Source of the DNA: Chlorogloeopsis fritschii
Lineage (GTDB): Bacteria; Cyanobacteriota; Cyanobacteriia; Cyanobacteriales; Nostocaceae
Assembly: GCF_043099315.1 (NCBI RefSeq)
Contig: NZ_CP170746.1
Reading direction: 5' to 3' (one strand)
DNA length: 64,000 nucleotides
Program-made: the position numbers and the translations under genes
In this document: positions 25,353 to 33,984 of the stretch, one piece after another
Layout of the letters: every line of letters starts with the position of its first letter
How positions within the stretch are numbered: the stretch's first letter is position 1
The notes under the pieces: generated by a model
Databases searched by the model: none
What the model saw: the letters and a program-made list of their open reading frames with translations, nothing else
What the model was told of the DNA's origin: nothing

Positions 25353-26309
25353 CTAACTTGCTAAGTACTCTCCCATGTCAGATTTTGACTTGCGGAGTTT
25401 ACTTAAAGCTTCTCGCTCGATTTGCCGCACTCTTTCCCGGCTAATATTCAGCATTTCACCGATTTTAGCCAGAGTAAGTGCTTTGCCATCACTTAAACCA
25501 AACCGCAGAGATATTACTTCCCTCTGTTGTGGTGTTAGTTCTGCCATCAAACGCTCTATGTCGGTAGATAGGGAAGATTGAGTGACAAACTCTTCTGGAG
25601 ATGCTGCTGTGTCTTCTAGCATTTCTCCCAGTTCGGTATCGTAGTTGTCTCCCAACCGTATATCTAAGGATAGAGGTACACGTGCTTGTTCTAAGTATTC
25701 TCGCACTTGCTTGGGAGTTAATTCTAATTCTTGGGCTAATTCAGAAACTGTGGCAGCACGTCCTAATCTTTGGGATAGCTGGCGTTGTGCTTTTTTTATC
25801 TTGTTAAGTTTTTCGGTAATGTGAATTGGTAGGCGAATCGTGCGTCCTTTTTCTGCGATCGCGCGGGTAATGGCTTGCCGTATCCACCAGTAAGCATAAG
25901 TGGAAAATCTATAACCTTTGGTAGGGTCAAATTTCTCTACACCCCGCTGCATCCCAATGCTACCTTCTTGAATTAAGTCGAGCAAATCGACGTTGCGCTT
26001 GATGTACTTTTTCGCAACCGACACTACTAGCCGTAAGTTGGCTTCAACCATCTTACGCTTGGCAATTTCACCTTCGGCGATCGCTTCGTTTAATTCTGCT
26101 GCTTCTAGTTTCGTCGCTTTTGCCCACTCTTCTAAAGTTGGTTGACGACCTAACTGGGTAGCAAGAGATTCCCTTACTTCATACAATGCTGTTGAACGTT
26201 GCACCTGTTTGCCATAGAAAATTTCTTCCTCATGGGTTAGGAGTGGCACGCGGCCAATCTCACGCAGGTAAGTCCGCACAAGGTCTGTAGCTGTCTGAGC
26301 GGTCTTCAT
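25353..26309 (-). CDS. Group 2 RNA polymerase sigma factor (SigA-like, non-essential type)
   Basis: A 318-residue sigma-70 factor. Region 1.2 is at ~8-35 (TDLVRTYLREIGRVPLLTHE), regions 2.1-2.4 at ~85-155 (ANLRLVVSVAKKYIKRNVDL, FSTYAYWWIRQAITRAIAEK), region 3 at ~160-230 and region 4.2 near the end (LAKIGEMLNISRERVRQIER). It lacks the long acidic N-terminal region 1.1 of the primary sigma factor, which fits the cyanobacterial group 2 (SigB/SigC/SigD/SigE class) acting in nutrient, light or stress responses. I do not assign a letter. The upstream gap (26310-26863) is AT-rich. Confidence 0.93.
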   Translation of the reverse strand: MKTAQTATDLVRTYLREIGRVPLLTHEEEIFYGKQVQRSTALYEVRESLATQLGRQPTLEEWAKATKLEAAELNEAIAEGEIAKRKMVEANLRLVVSVAKKYIKRNVDLLDLIQEGSIGMQRGVEKFDPTKGYRFSTYAYWWIRQAITRAIAEKGRTIRLPIHITEKLNKIKKAQRQLSQRLGRAATVSELAQELELTPKQVREYLEQARVPLSLDIRLGDNYDTELGEMLEDTAASPEEFVTQSSLSTDIERLMAELTPQQREVISLRFGLSDGKALTLAKIGEMLNISRERVRQIEREALSKLRKSKSDMGEYLAS

Positions 26310-26863
26310 GGCACTACTCTTTAGTAATTTTGGGTTTAACAGTAGGGTAGTTAACTGATATGGATGTCTCTCGGTGGGTGCCTACCCAGTCAGGCTGGGA
26401 ACCCGTTGTTTGACTTGCAACTCACGCACTTGATAAATTCAGCGCCTCGTAAAAATCCAAATTTGTTCTTAACTGCTAAAAATTACATTTCTTTTTTCTT
26501 TGTACAAGTATCTATAGTTAGATAAAAGGTAGCTTGTCGAACATATCTTTTAATTTGACAACGTAAACAAGTGTAACATTTATGATAAATCTTTGACTAC
26601 AAAGCAAATAGAAATTTTTATTTTTGGCGGTTTAGTTTAACCCTTTGTTTTCGAGAATATACTGGCATCTTCATTCCATAACTTTAGCAGCGCTCAGAAA
26701 AGTTTCTCATCTTTCTTAATAAAACTCAATAATAATGATAATAATCTTTTTATAATGCTTGTTAAATTTTTCCTGATTTTTGGAATTTATACGGAGAACT
26801 GGGGATTGGGGAAGTATTTAGAATATAATTTCTATTCCCTGTCCCCTATTCCCTGTCCCCTAT
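26310..26863. other. Gap without gene between sigma factor and carB
   Basis: 554 bp. Near the sigma factor there is a GC-rich block with GGGTGCCTACCCAGTC and CAGGCTGGGAACCC (possible hairpin ~26376-26403). The middle is AT-rich. Next to carB is CCCTATTCCCTGTCCCC heptamer-repeat sequence (about 26836-26862). Confidence 0.5.
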
Positions 26864-29800
26864 TTAACGAACCATGCAGTATTCTTGGATAACTTTGACA
26901 TCCAAAGTCGTATTTTGCAAGGAACGGATGGCGGCGACGGTGGCTTTTGCCCCAGCAATGGTAGTGATGATGGGGATTTTGTAAGCTAAGGCTGTACGGC
27001 GGATGAGTCTAGCGTCAGTTTGGGCTTCTTCTCCAGAAGGGGTGTTGATAATGAGTTGGATTTTGTGATTTTTAATTGCGTCTAGGACGTGGGGACGCCC
27101 TTCATGGAGTTTGAGCACTAACTCGACTTTAAGTCCATGTTCTTGGAGAACGCGGCGCGTACCATCAGTTGCCATCACAGCAAAGCCTAAATCGAGAAAT
27201 TCTTTGACTACAGGCACCGCAGCTGCTTTATTGCGATCGTTCATTGACACAAATACTGTGCCACTTAAAGGTAAACGTTCGCCTGCGCCTAATTCTGCTT
27301 TGGCAAAGGCGCGTCCAAAATCGCTGTCTATACCCATCACTTCACCAGTAGAGCGCATTTCCGGGCCGAGGATAGTATCTGTACCGGGAAATTTATTAAA
27401 TGGCAACACTGCTTCTTTAACAGCGATATGGGATGGTATGACTTCTTGGGTAAAGCCAAGTTCTTCTAAAGTCTTACCGGACATAATTAAGGATGCCAAT
27501 TTCGCTAGAGGCACACCAGTGGCTTTAGAAACAAAGGGCACGGTGCGAGAGGCACGGGGGTTAGCTTCTAAAATGTAGACTTGGGGAGAATAGCCTTGAG
27601 TACCGACAACGGCAAACTGAATATTCATCAGCCCTACCACATTTAACGCCTGTGCTAATTGCACTGTCCACTGGCGAATTTGATTGAGAATTCCTGGTGA
27701 TAGAGAAATTGAGGGTAAAGAACAAGCCGAGTCTCCGGAGTGAATGCCTGCTTGTTCGATGTGTTCCATGATGCCACCAATTACAACTCGTCCGGTTTGA
27801 TCGGCGATCGCATCTACATCTACTTCAATGGCATTTTCTAGAAACTTATCAATTAAAATCGGATGTTCTGGTTCAACCTGCACCGCAAAAGTCATATAGC
27901 GTTCCAATTCTGTATCGGAGTAGACTATTTCCATAGCCCGTCCCCCCAATACGTAACTGGGACGCACTACCACCGGGTAACCGATACGTTTGGCGACAAT
28001 CAGCGCATCTTCGTAAGTACGGGCGATTCCATTCGGAGGTTGAGCAATATTTAATTCTTTGAGAACTTTCTCAAACCGCTCCCTGTCTTCGGCAATATCA
28101 ATAGAATCAGGAGAGGTTCCCCAAATGCGAGTGGTGACATTTGCTTCTGTTGCTGCTTGGGAGTGCAAATATCGCTCGATTGGCACTGCCAACTTCAACG
28201 GTGTTTGTCCGCCAAACTGCACAATTACTCCCACCGGGTTCTCCGCTTCGATGATGTTGAGTACATCTTCTTTTGTCAGCGGTTCAAAATAAAGGCGATC
28301 GCTAGTGTCATAGTCTGTTGACACAGTTTCGGGGTTGGAGTTAACCATGATGGTTTCATACTCTGCTGTTTTTAAAGCAAAGGCAGCATGACAGCAACAA
28401 TAGTCAAATTCTATTCCTTGCCCGATCCGGTTGGGGCCACCACCCAAAATCATTACCTTGGGTTTATCAGTGGGTATAATCTCTGTTTCTTCTTCGTAAG
28501 TAGAATAGTAATATGGGGTAAACGCCTCAAACTCAGCTGCACAGGTATCTACTGTTTTGTAAACGGGGATAACACCTAACTGTTTGCGGTAAGCTCGGAC
28601 TTCATCTTCGCTGGTTTTGGTGGCGTAGGCAATTTGGCGATCGCTAAATCCTTGCCGCTTCACCTCATACATTTGCTCTTTTGTCAGTTGCTGCAAGGGC
28701 GTGCGCTTGAGAAATTTTTCCCACTCCAGCAGTTCCTGCATTTTATCGAGGAACCACGGATCGATACCAGTTAATTCGTAGATTTCTTCAATACTCAGCC
28801 CTAACTGCATGGCATGACGCACGGCAAAAATCCGTTCTGGATTGGGTGTGCGCAGTTGGGCGCGAATTTGCTCACCACTGGGAAGTTTTTCTTTGCTGTC
28901 GCATCCCCAGCCAGCCCGCCCGGTTTCTAAAGAACGCAGTGCTTTTTGGAAAGACTCGTTAAATGTGCGCCCCATTGCCATTGCTTCGCCAACGGACTTC
29001 ATTTGTGTTGTCAGCACAGGTTCGGCACCGGGGAACTTTTCAAAGGCAAAGCGGGGAACTTTGGTGACTACATAATCAATTGTCGGTTCAAAGGAAGCGG
29101 GTGTTTTCTTGGTGATGTCATTGTTAATTTCATCCAAGGTGTAGCCGACTGCTAACTTTGCCGCCATTTTTGCGATCGGGAAACCAGTTGCTTTCGATGC
29201 TAAAGCCGAACTGCGAGACACGCGGGGATTCATCTCAATCACAACTACTTCCCCATTTACGGGATTGACAGCAAACTGGATATTGGAACCACCAGTTTCT
29301 ACACCAATCTCGCGGATAATTTTGATTGCCATGTCCCGCAAGCGCTGATATTCTTTATCAGTAAGGGTTTGAGCGGGAGCAACGGTAATTGAGTCTCCAG
29401 TGTGGATACCCATCGGATCGAGATTTTCAATTGAGCAGATAATCACTACGTTATCTGCTAAATCGCGCATTACTTCAAGTTCGTATTCTTTCCATCCCAA
29501 CAAAGATTGATCGATGAGAATTTGCGATACAGGCGAAGCATCTATACCTGTTTGTGCCATTTCGGCAAATTCTTCTTCGTTATAAGCAATACCGCCACCA
29601 GTACCGCCCATTGTAAAGGCGGGACGAATAATTAAAGGATAAGTGCCGATGCGACGGGCGATCGCCTTTGCTTCTTCTAGTGATGAAGCCGTACCGCTAG
29701 GGCATACCTTCACCCCAATTTTTGCCATTGCTTCGTTAAACAGTTTTCTGTCTTCGGCTTTTTCAATGGCTGGTAACTTTGCGCCAATCAACTCAACGCC

Positions 29801-30133
29801 GTATTTTTCTAAGACTCCATTTTTTGATAAAGCTACAGCAATATTGAGGGCGGTTTGTCCCCCCATTGTTGGTAGGAGGGCGTCGGGGCGTTCTTTGGCG
29901 ATAACTTTTTCGACTAATTCTGGTGTTAGGGGTTCAATATAAGTGCGATCGGCTGTTTCCGGATCGGTCATGATTGTTGCAGGATTGGAGTTGACTAGTA
30001 CCACTTCGTAGTTTTCTTCTCGCAACGCCTTGCAGGCTTGGGTGCCAGAATAGTCAAACTCACAGGCTTGTCCAATCACTATAGGGCCAGATCCTAGTAG
30101 GAGAATCTTTTTAATGTCGTCACGGCGGGGCAT
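26864..30133 (-). CDS. carB: Carbamoyl-phosphate synthase large subunit
   Basis: A 1089-residue enzyme that makes carbamoyl phosphate from bicarbonate, ATP and ammonia delivered by CarA, feeding arginine and pyrimidine synthesis. It begins MPRRDDIKKILLLGSGPIVIGQACEF (first 20 quoted in two parts: MPRRDDIKKILLL, GSGPIVIGQ). Two homologous ATP-grasp halves are visible: the first with PAFTMGGTGGGIAYN and EMNPRVSRSSALASKATG, the second with KVMILGGGPNRIGQGIEFDY, RPSYVLGGRAMEIVY and EANPRASRTVPFVSKATG. A C-terminal MGS-like allosteric domain follows (~950-1080). The length is normal. carA is not adjacent, as is common in cyanobacteria. Confidence 0.97.
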   Translation of the reverse strand: MPRRDDIKKILLLGSGPIVIGQACEFDYSGTQACKALREENYEVVLVNSNPATIMTDPETADRTYIEPLTPELVEKVIAKERPDALLPTMGGQTALNIAVALSKNGVLEKYGVELIGAKLPAIEKAEDRKLFNEAMAKIGVKVCPSGTASSLEEAKAIARRIGTYPLIIRPAFTMGGTGGGIAYNEEEFAEMAQTGIDASPVSQILIDQSLLGWKEYELEVMRDLADNVVIICSIENLDPMGIHTGDSITVAPAQTLTDKEYQRLRDMAIKIIREIGVETGGSNIQFAVNPVNGEVVVIEMNPRVSRSSALASKATGFPIAKMAAKLAVGYTLDEINNDITKKTPASFEPTIDYVVTKVPRFAFEKFPGAEPVLTTQMKSVGEAMAMGRTFNESFQKALRSLETGRAGWGCDSKEKLPSGEQIRAQLRTPNPERIFAVRHAMQLGLSIEEIYELTGIDPWFLDKMQELLEWEKFLKRTPLQQLTKEQMYEVKRQGFSDRQIAYATKTSEDEVRAYRKQLGVIPVYKTVDTCAAEFEAFTPYYYSTYEEETEIIPTDKPKVMILGGGPNRIGQGIEFDYCCCHAAFALKTAEYETIMVNSNPETVSTDYDTSDRLYFEPLTKEDVLNIIEAENPVGVIVQFGGQTPLKLAVPIERYLHSQAATEANVTTRIWGTSPDSIDIAEDRERFEKVLKELNIAQPPNGIARTYEDALIVAKRIGYPVVVRPSYVLGGRAMEIVYSDTELERYMTFAVQVEPEHPILIDKFLENAIEVDVDAIADQTGRVVIGGIMEHIEQAGIHSGDSACSLPSISLSPGILNQIRQWTVQLAQALNVVGLMNIQFAVVGTQGYSPQVYILEANPRASRTVPFVSKATGVPLAKLASLIMSGKTLEELGFTQEVIPSHIAVKEAVLPFNKFPGTDTILGPEMRSTGEVMGIDSDFGRAFAKAELGAGERLPLSGTVFVSMNDRNKAAAVPVVKEFLDLGFAVMATDGTRRVLQEHGLKVELVLKLHEGRPHVLDAIKNHKIQLIINTPSGEEAQTDARLIRRTALAYKIPIITTIAGAKATVAAIRSLQNTTLDVKVIQEYCMVR

Positions 30134-30330
30134 AGTTGTCGCTTTGGAGTAAGAGAATACAAATCCTGATTATTTTAAAGGTCTTTACCCACCACTAATG
30201 CTGTTTATTATCAACTTTTCTGTAACCGTTTGCAGGGAACAGACAAGGATCAGGATACTTGATGTTGATTTGTTTAGAGTCTAAGCAGGTAGTCTTTAGT
30301 CTTGTCTAAGTCAGGATGGCATGACAAAGA

Positions 30331-30353
30331 GCAATTTTTGTAGGGTAGACACT
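30331..30353. repeat. Short dispersed repeat, second copy of the 18981 element
   Basis: GCAATTTTTGTAGGGTAGACACTG differs at two positions from 18980-19003 (GCAATTTTTGTAGGGTGGGCACTG). It lies at the start of the repeat block in the carB-dps gap. Confidence 0.5.
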
Positions 30354-30407
30354 GTCCACAACTTAAAAATAAGGGTTTGAGGAAAGTTAGGTAGTGCCCC
30401 GAAGTTC

Positions 30408-30466
30408 TGAGCCTCCTTGTGGAGGAGCAACGCTTTCGGAGGAAACCTCCGCACCCTTACGGGAAG
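30408..30466. repeat. 59-bp dispersed repeat, copy B
   Basis: Exact reverse complement of 10212-10270. It is followed by more GC-rich repeat text to ~30600 (CCTCCGGGTACTCTGCG, CCCTTACGGGAAGC again, GCCTCCGGCGTC twice) with the same vocabulary as 25020-25245. Confidence 0.8.
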
Positions 30467-30719
30467 CCCTCCGGGTACTCTGCGAGAAGGGCTTCGCATA
30501 CCCTTACGGGAAGCCGCCTCCGGCGTCTACGTGACGGAAACCGCCAAGACTGCGACCCCCTCACCGCCTCCGGCGTCTTGTGACTTCTCTCCACCTTACG
30601 GTTATTGAGAATTATGAAAGCTCTCACGGTAACTAGAACAATTTCATAGTAAAAAATATATTATTTACATTTACATTTTTAATTTTGACATTTTTAACTC
30701 TCATTTTTACTGCTTTAGT

Positions 30720-30815
30720 ATGTCTAAGACTGTATATAGTAATTCTGAAGAAATTTATCAATTGTCTGATGATAGCAAAAATATTATTAGTGATTTTTCT
30801 CAATTATTGAGTTAG
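30720..30815 (+). CDS. Possible 31-residue small ORF, perhaps an antitoxin remnant
   Basis: ATG at 30720 to TAG at 30813-30815. The peptide (MSKTVYSNSEEIYQLSDDSK, then NIISDFSQLLS) faintly resembles the N-terminal part of small VapB/DUF2281-type antitoxins, which have patterns such as LP(D/E)xxK. There is no clear ribosome binding site and no partner gene. It may be chance in AT-rich DNA. Confidence 0.2.
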   Translation: MSKTVYSNSEEIYQLSDDSKNIISDFSQLLS

Positions 30816-30941
30816 TTTTTGGTAATTGTAACTAATGAAAAATTTAATACATCGATCCAATTAAACAAGAATATTTGCTAATAGCTGTCTTAAAGATATA
30901 CCTAAAAGTAAGGTTTGTGTTTTTTTGTATATATATATTAA

Positions 30942-30985
30942 AAAAGACAGAGATGTTCAAACATAACCTTCTCTGCCTTTTCTTT
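30942..30985 (-). terminator. Hairpin downstream of dps
   Basis: AAAAAGACAGAGA and TCTCTGCCTTTTCTTT pair as a 12-bp stem with one wobble around a ~17-nt loop, ~80 bp past the dps stop codon. The A/T flanks allow termination on either strand. The 30134-31060 gap otherwise holds the repeats at 30331-30600 and AT-rich DNA. Confidence 0.55.
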
Positions 30986-31060
30986 ATGATTTATTTAGAA
31001 CTAAAGCATCTAACTTTTTCTTTGTTTGGACTTATACAGACAGCTTGAGTTGGTAGGATA

Positions 31061-31615
31061 TTAGTTTTGAGCGCGCTGGACAAATCCTAAGGTTAAGCTG
31101 TCTTTAGCAAGGAAGTGAGCCAGATGGTAAGCGCGTTCTTCTGTTTTCAACAGAATTTTTTCGTATAAATAACGAGTAGCGCGATCGCCTAAACTCTCAG
31201 CTTGTGAAGCTTGGCTGCGAATCAGTTTAATCATCGCTTGTTCTGCTTTGAGGTCATTTTCCACCATTTGACGGCAAGAGAATACACCATCTGCTTCTGG
31301 TTCAAAACAGCATAATTCCGCTAATTTGCTGAAGCTAGCAGCCGGCACACCGCCTAGTCCATTTAAACGCTCTCCAATCTCATGGATGTGTTCTTGAACT
31401 TCTTCGTAGCTTTCGTTAAAAAACTCGTGCAGTGAGTAAAATTCTGCACCTTCAACCACAAAATGGTGTTTTTGGTACTGCAAGTACAGTGCTTGGAAAC
31501 TAGCTAAAGCGACATTAAAGCCTTCACAAACTGGTGTAGTTACACTGCGATCTAACAGTACAGGATTGTCATAAACTTGACCAAAGTTTTGTAATAAAGT
31601 TTGTGTTTCAGACAT
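31061..31615 (-). CDS. dps: Dps-family ferritin-like DNA/iron protection protein
   Basis: A 184-residue ferritin-fold protein of the Dps family, which forms 12-mers that oxidise Fe(II) with peroxide and protect DNA. The inter-subunit ferroxidase region is visible: YQKHHFVVEGAEFYSLHEFF (~47-66) followed by NESYEEVQEHIHEIGERL. A cysteine-containing loop (ELCCFEPEADGVFSCRQM, ~98-115) is typical of the DpsA-type branch that has been reported to bind heme in a unicellular cyanobacterium. The strong Shine-Dalgarno GAGGAGA lies just before the ATG on the minus strand. The gene is preceded by a 550-bp gap that includes heptamer repeats. Confidence 0.9.
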   Translation of the reverse strand: MSETQTLLQNFGQVYDNPVLLDRSVTTPVCEGFNVALASFQALYLQYQKHHFVVEGAEFYSLHEFFNESYEEVQEHIHEIGERLNGLGGVPAASFSKLAELCCFEPEADGVFSCRQMVENDLKAEQAMIKLIRSQASQAESLGDRATRYLYEKILLKTEERAYHLAHFLAKDSLTLGFVQRAQN

Positions 31616-31904
31616 GGTTCTCCTCGCTTTGAAGCAGTTATTCTTTACTAACCGCTTGGTCTCTACATACTAGCATTTTAAAAAATGAAATCAAGACCAA
31701 GCAATACGATGAAAGTTTGACTTTTTAGAAGTAATAAAACCTCTAATTTTGTGAGTTAACGACGATAAATCTCATCAATATTTCATCAATATCTCATTAA
31801 CAGCATTAACAGTTTTTCTATTTATCTATATACAGTCCTTGATTTCCTTGTCAGGAATAAGAGTAACGACATGGGCGGTTATTAGGTGTTAGTTATCAGT
31901 TTCT

Positions 31905-32016
31905 CTCCCCTATCTCTTGTCCCCTGTCTCCTGTCCCCTATCACCTATCACCTGTCCCCTATCCCCTATCCCCTGTCCCCTGTCCCCTATCCCCTATCCC
32001 CTAGCCCCTAGCCACG
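31905..32016. repeat. STRR heptanucleotide repeat array (CCCCTAT/CCCCTGT)
   Basis: About 15 tandem heptamers of the forms CCCCTAT, CCCCTGT, CACCTAT and CCCCTAG. Such short tandemly repeated repetitive sequences are known from heterocystous cyanobacteria. Smaller patches occur at about 26836-26862, 34980-35042, 37463-37490, 41690-41720, 41870-41932, 48430-48464, 58190-58245 and 59065-59085. The rest of the 31616-32165 gap is AT-rich. Confidence 0.85.
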
Positions 32017-32165
32017 CGTTTGAGATTTTTTTTCAAAAACTACTGAGAAAAGTTCGCACTTGGGTTATCCTGATTTAAGGAGCTATACTCCGCTAAATAA
32101 AAAACCATAAAAAAGCGATAACACACCATTTACTGCGACTTTCTAGCACCTTGAGGGCAGGAATC

Positions 32166-32417
32166 TTGAAGTCATTCAGTTCAAAATTAGAAGAAAAACA
32201 CGTTATAGAAGTGAATTGGGCAGAGCGCTGGCAAGTTTATCAACGCTTACAGGAACTAGATATTCCTTGTTGGTGTGAGGCTAACGAGCCATTAACAGCC
32301 CAAATTGACAATACTCTTGCAGCTATTCAAGTTTGGAGTGTGATGCGACAATTCACACTCTCTCGTCAAGAATTGATTTGCACTTTAGAACTTTGTTGGC
32401 AGCATCGCTATCAGTAG
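32166..32417 (+). CDS. Small conserved cyanobacterial hypothetical protein
   Basis: About 83 residues if started at TTG 32166, or 88 if at TTG 32151; no ATG is available near the N-terminus, so the start is uncertain. The core WAERWQVYQRLQELDIPCWC, then IDNTLAAIQVWSVMRQFTLS and ELICTLELCWQ, looks like a small helical cytosolic domain that I recall only as a conserved hypothetical in filamentous cyanobacteria. There is no signal peptide. It lies 105 bp upstream of the 2Fe-2S protein gene on the same strand and may be cotranscribed with it. Confidence 0.6.
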   Translation: MKSFSSKLEEKHVIEVNWAERWQVYQRLQELDIPCWCEANEPLTAQIDNTLAAIQVWSVMRQFTLSRQELICTLELCWQHRYQ

Positions 32418-32522
32418 TTGAACGGTAAAAGCCTTGAATGCCGATGGGAAGCTGTTGTGCATCAAAAACCTGCCTTCCCAGATAGCTGGTTTTCGTAAAA
32501 ACTAATAAAGAAGGTTATAAAC

Positions 32523-33188
32523 ATGAGTAATTCCCATAGCAACGAAATATCAGAATTTTGTCTTGAGGGAAGATTTCTCGATTTTGTTATTAAAGATGGC
32601 TTTAAACTCAAAGGCTTGCTACTGGCAACTTCTGAAGGTGAATGCTACGTAAAGCTAGCTAAACATTTACGAGTGGCGTTTGACTGGCGCTTACCGCCTG
32701 GTACTTGGTTGCAAGTCATGGGTGATAAAAAATACGATCGCAAAACAGGCGAAGTGAAGCTGAAAGCCCAACAAGTAATGGCAGCACAGCGAGACGCAAA
32801 CAGAGAAAATTTCCCCGCGTCTTCGTGTCCCCGCCTCCCCGCGTCCTCTTCTACTGACGTTAAGGCAAAACCAGCAAAAGCGACGATTTTGGTGTGTCAA
32901 AAGTCTGATTGCGTGAAACGCGGTGCTGATGGTCTATGTCAGGCTTTACAAGGAGCTTTGCGCGATCGCGGTTTAGCAGATCAAGTGACGATCAAAGCGA
33001 CTGGTTGTATGAAAAACTGTAAAGCGGGGCCTAATTTAGTGATGCCAGATAAAACTCGTTACAGTCGCATTCAAGCTACTCAAGTTCCTGCATTGATGGA
33101 AAAACATTTTGCTGATAGCAGTGTGAACCAGAAGCAAGAGAATGTGAGAAAAGTAGCAATGCCAATTTCAAGCACAGCTACTATCTAG
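32523..33188 (+). CDS. (2Fe-2S) thioredoxin-like ferredoxin domain protein
   Basis: A 221-residue protein. The N-terminal ~85 residues form an unassigned domain (FCLEGRFLDFVIKDGFKLKG, WRLPPGTWLQVMGDKKYDRK) seen fused to such ferredoxins in cyanobacteria. After a linker (~91-112), the C-terminal part is a thioredoxin-like [2Fe-2S] domain with four cluster cysteines: ILVCQKSDCVKRG (~125-137) and KATGCMKNCKAGPNLVMPD (~160-178). It probably has a redox or electron-transfer role with an unknown partner. SD AAGAAGG precedes ATG 32523. The linker is encoded by DNA (32793-32850) resembling an intergenic repeat at 58043-58078. Confidence 0.87.
   Translation: MSNSHSNEISEFCLEGRFLDFVIKDGFKLKGLLLATSEGECYVKLAKHLRVAFDWRLPPGTWLQVMGDKKYDRKTGEVKLKAQQVMAAQRDANRENFPASSCPRLPASSSTDVKAKPAKATILVCQKSDCVKRGADGLCQALQGALRDRGLADQVTIKATGCMKNCKAGPNLVMPDKTRYSRIQATQVPALMEKHFADSSVNQKQENVRKVAMPISSTATI
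32793..32850. repeat. Intergenic-type repeat inside the 2Fe-2S gene linker
   Basis: GACGCAAACAGAGAAAA, then TTTCCCCGCGTCTTCGTGTC, matches 58043-58078 in the nusA-rimP gap with small indels. Here it is translated in frame. Confidence 0.55.
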
Positions 33189-33810
33189 CTCAAATTTAGT
33201 TAAAAAGTAATTGAAAAATTTATTTTTTACTTATTTTTTACATATTCAAGTCATACTTTTCTGAAAATTATGTAAGTAAAGTATGGCTTGTATAAAAATT
33301 TTTATGCACAAAAAAACTTTGTTCAATCAAGCATAAGCTAAATTGCTTAGTGTCAATTAGAATCTTAAGTAAATTAACTAAATATTTAATTTATAACTAA
33401 AATACTTAACTTAATTTTAAATATATCTCTTGATATTTTAGTATACTAATGTATTATCCATTCACTTAGTGCCCTTGACTTCCTTGTAGAAGCTAGGGCT
33501 TTTTTCTTACCATCAAATAATTAGTTAACGGTAAATCTACCTTTAGAGATATTTATCATACCTGGTTATAGTATGAAATTGCAACAAATACTACCTCTCA
33601 AACGAAGATTTGCTTAGTAAATCTAAGTTCACAGGCACATTTTTTATATGTAGATTATTCGCTTGCAATTATCCATCCAGCTATTAACCTAAGCTTTTTG
33701 ACCTCTGAATATTTGAACAGATAAAAAATTTAATAACAACTATCTATAGGGGGTAGGCAATATAAAAGATTTTTTGTGTTATCTAATCACAGCACGGGCG
33801 ATCGCTGTTC
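33189..33810. other. AT-rich gap with two hairpins
   Basis: 622 bp without a recognised gene. Near the 2Fe-2S gene, AAGTCATACTTTT and AAAGTATGGCTT can pair (33247-33290). At 33471-33507, GCCCTTGACTTC and GAAGCTAGGGC followed by TTTTTTC looks like a plus-strand terminator. A short HIP1-bearing stretch precedes the small ORF at 33811. Confidence 0.5.
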
Positions 33811-33972
33811 CTATCCGTCAGAAAGTGGAGTGGTTTTTTGCTCGGCTTGAGGGGTTGCGGGTATGAGGGGACTGCCACTGCAATCATTAATGCCATAGTG
33901 ACCAATATAATCTGGATCGATGTTTCCTCCAGCTGAGGAGTGACTCGGAGCGATCGCGTATACGGAACTCAT
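33811..33972 (-). CDS. Possible 53-residue small protein downstream of a Crp gene
   Basis: ATG at 33972 to TAG at 33811-33813, starting 12 bp after the stop codon of the Crp/Fnr gene on the same strand, so it could be translated from the same transcript. The sequence (SSVYAIAPSHSSAGGNIDP, DYIGHYGINDCSGSPLIPAT) is not low-complexity and contains two HIP1-like sites. I do not recognise a family. No second copy follows the paralogous Crp gene at 35223. It may be a real small gene or chance. Confidence 0.35.
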   Translation of the reverse strand: MSSVYAIAPSHSSAGGNIDPDYIGHYGINDCSGSPLIPATPQAEQKTTPLSDG

Positions 33973-33984
33973 TGCGATCGCTTC

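Noticed and set aside
25004..25364. Open frames in the GC-rich block near 25.1 kb
   Set aside because: They are built from repeated CGGGGAACCCG/CCTCCGG units, occur on both strands, and resemble no protein family.
30311..30608. Open frames of ~62 codons on both strands at 30.3-30.6 kb
   Set aside because: They lie in the same repeat vocabulary as 10212-10270 and 25020-25245.
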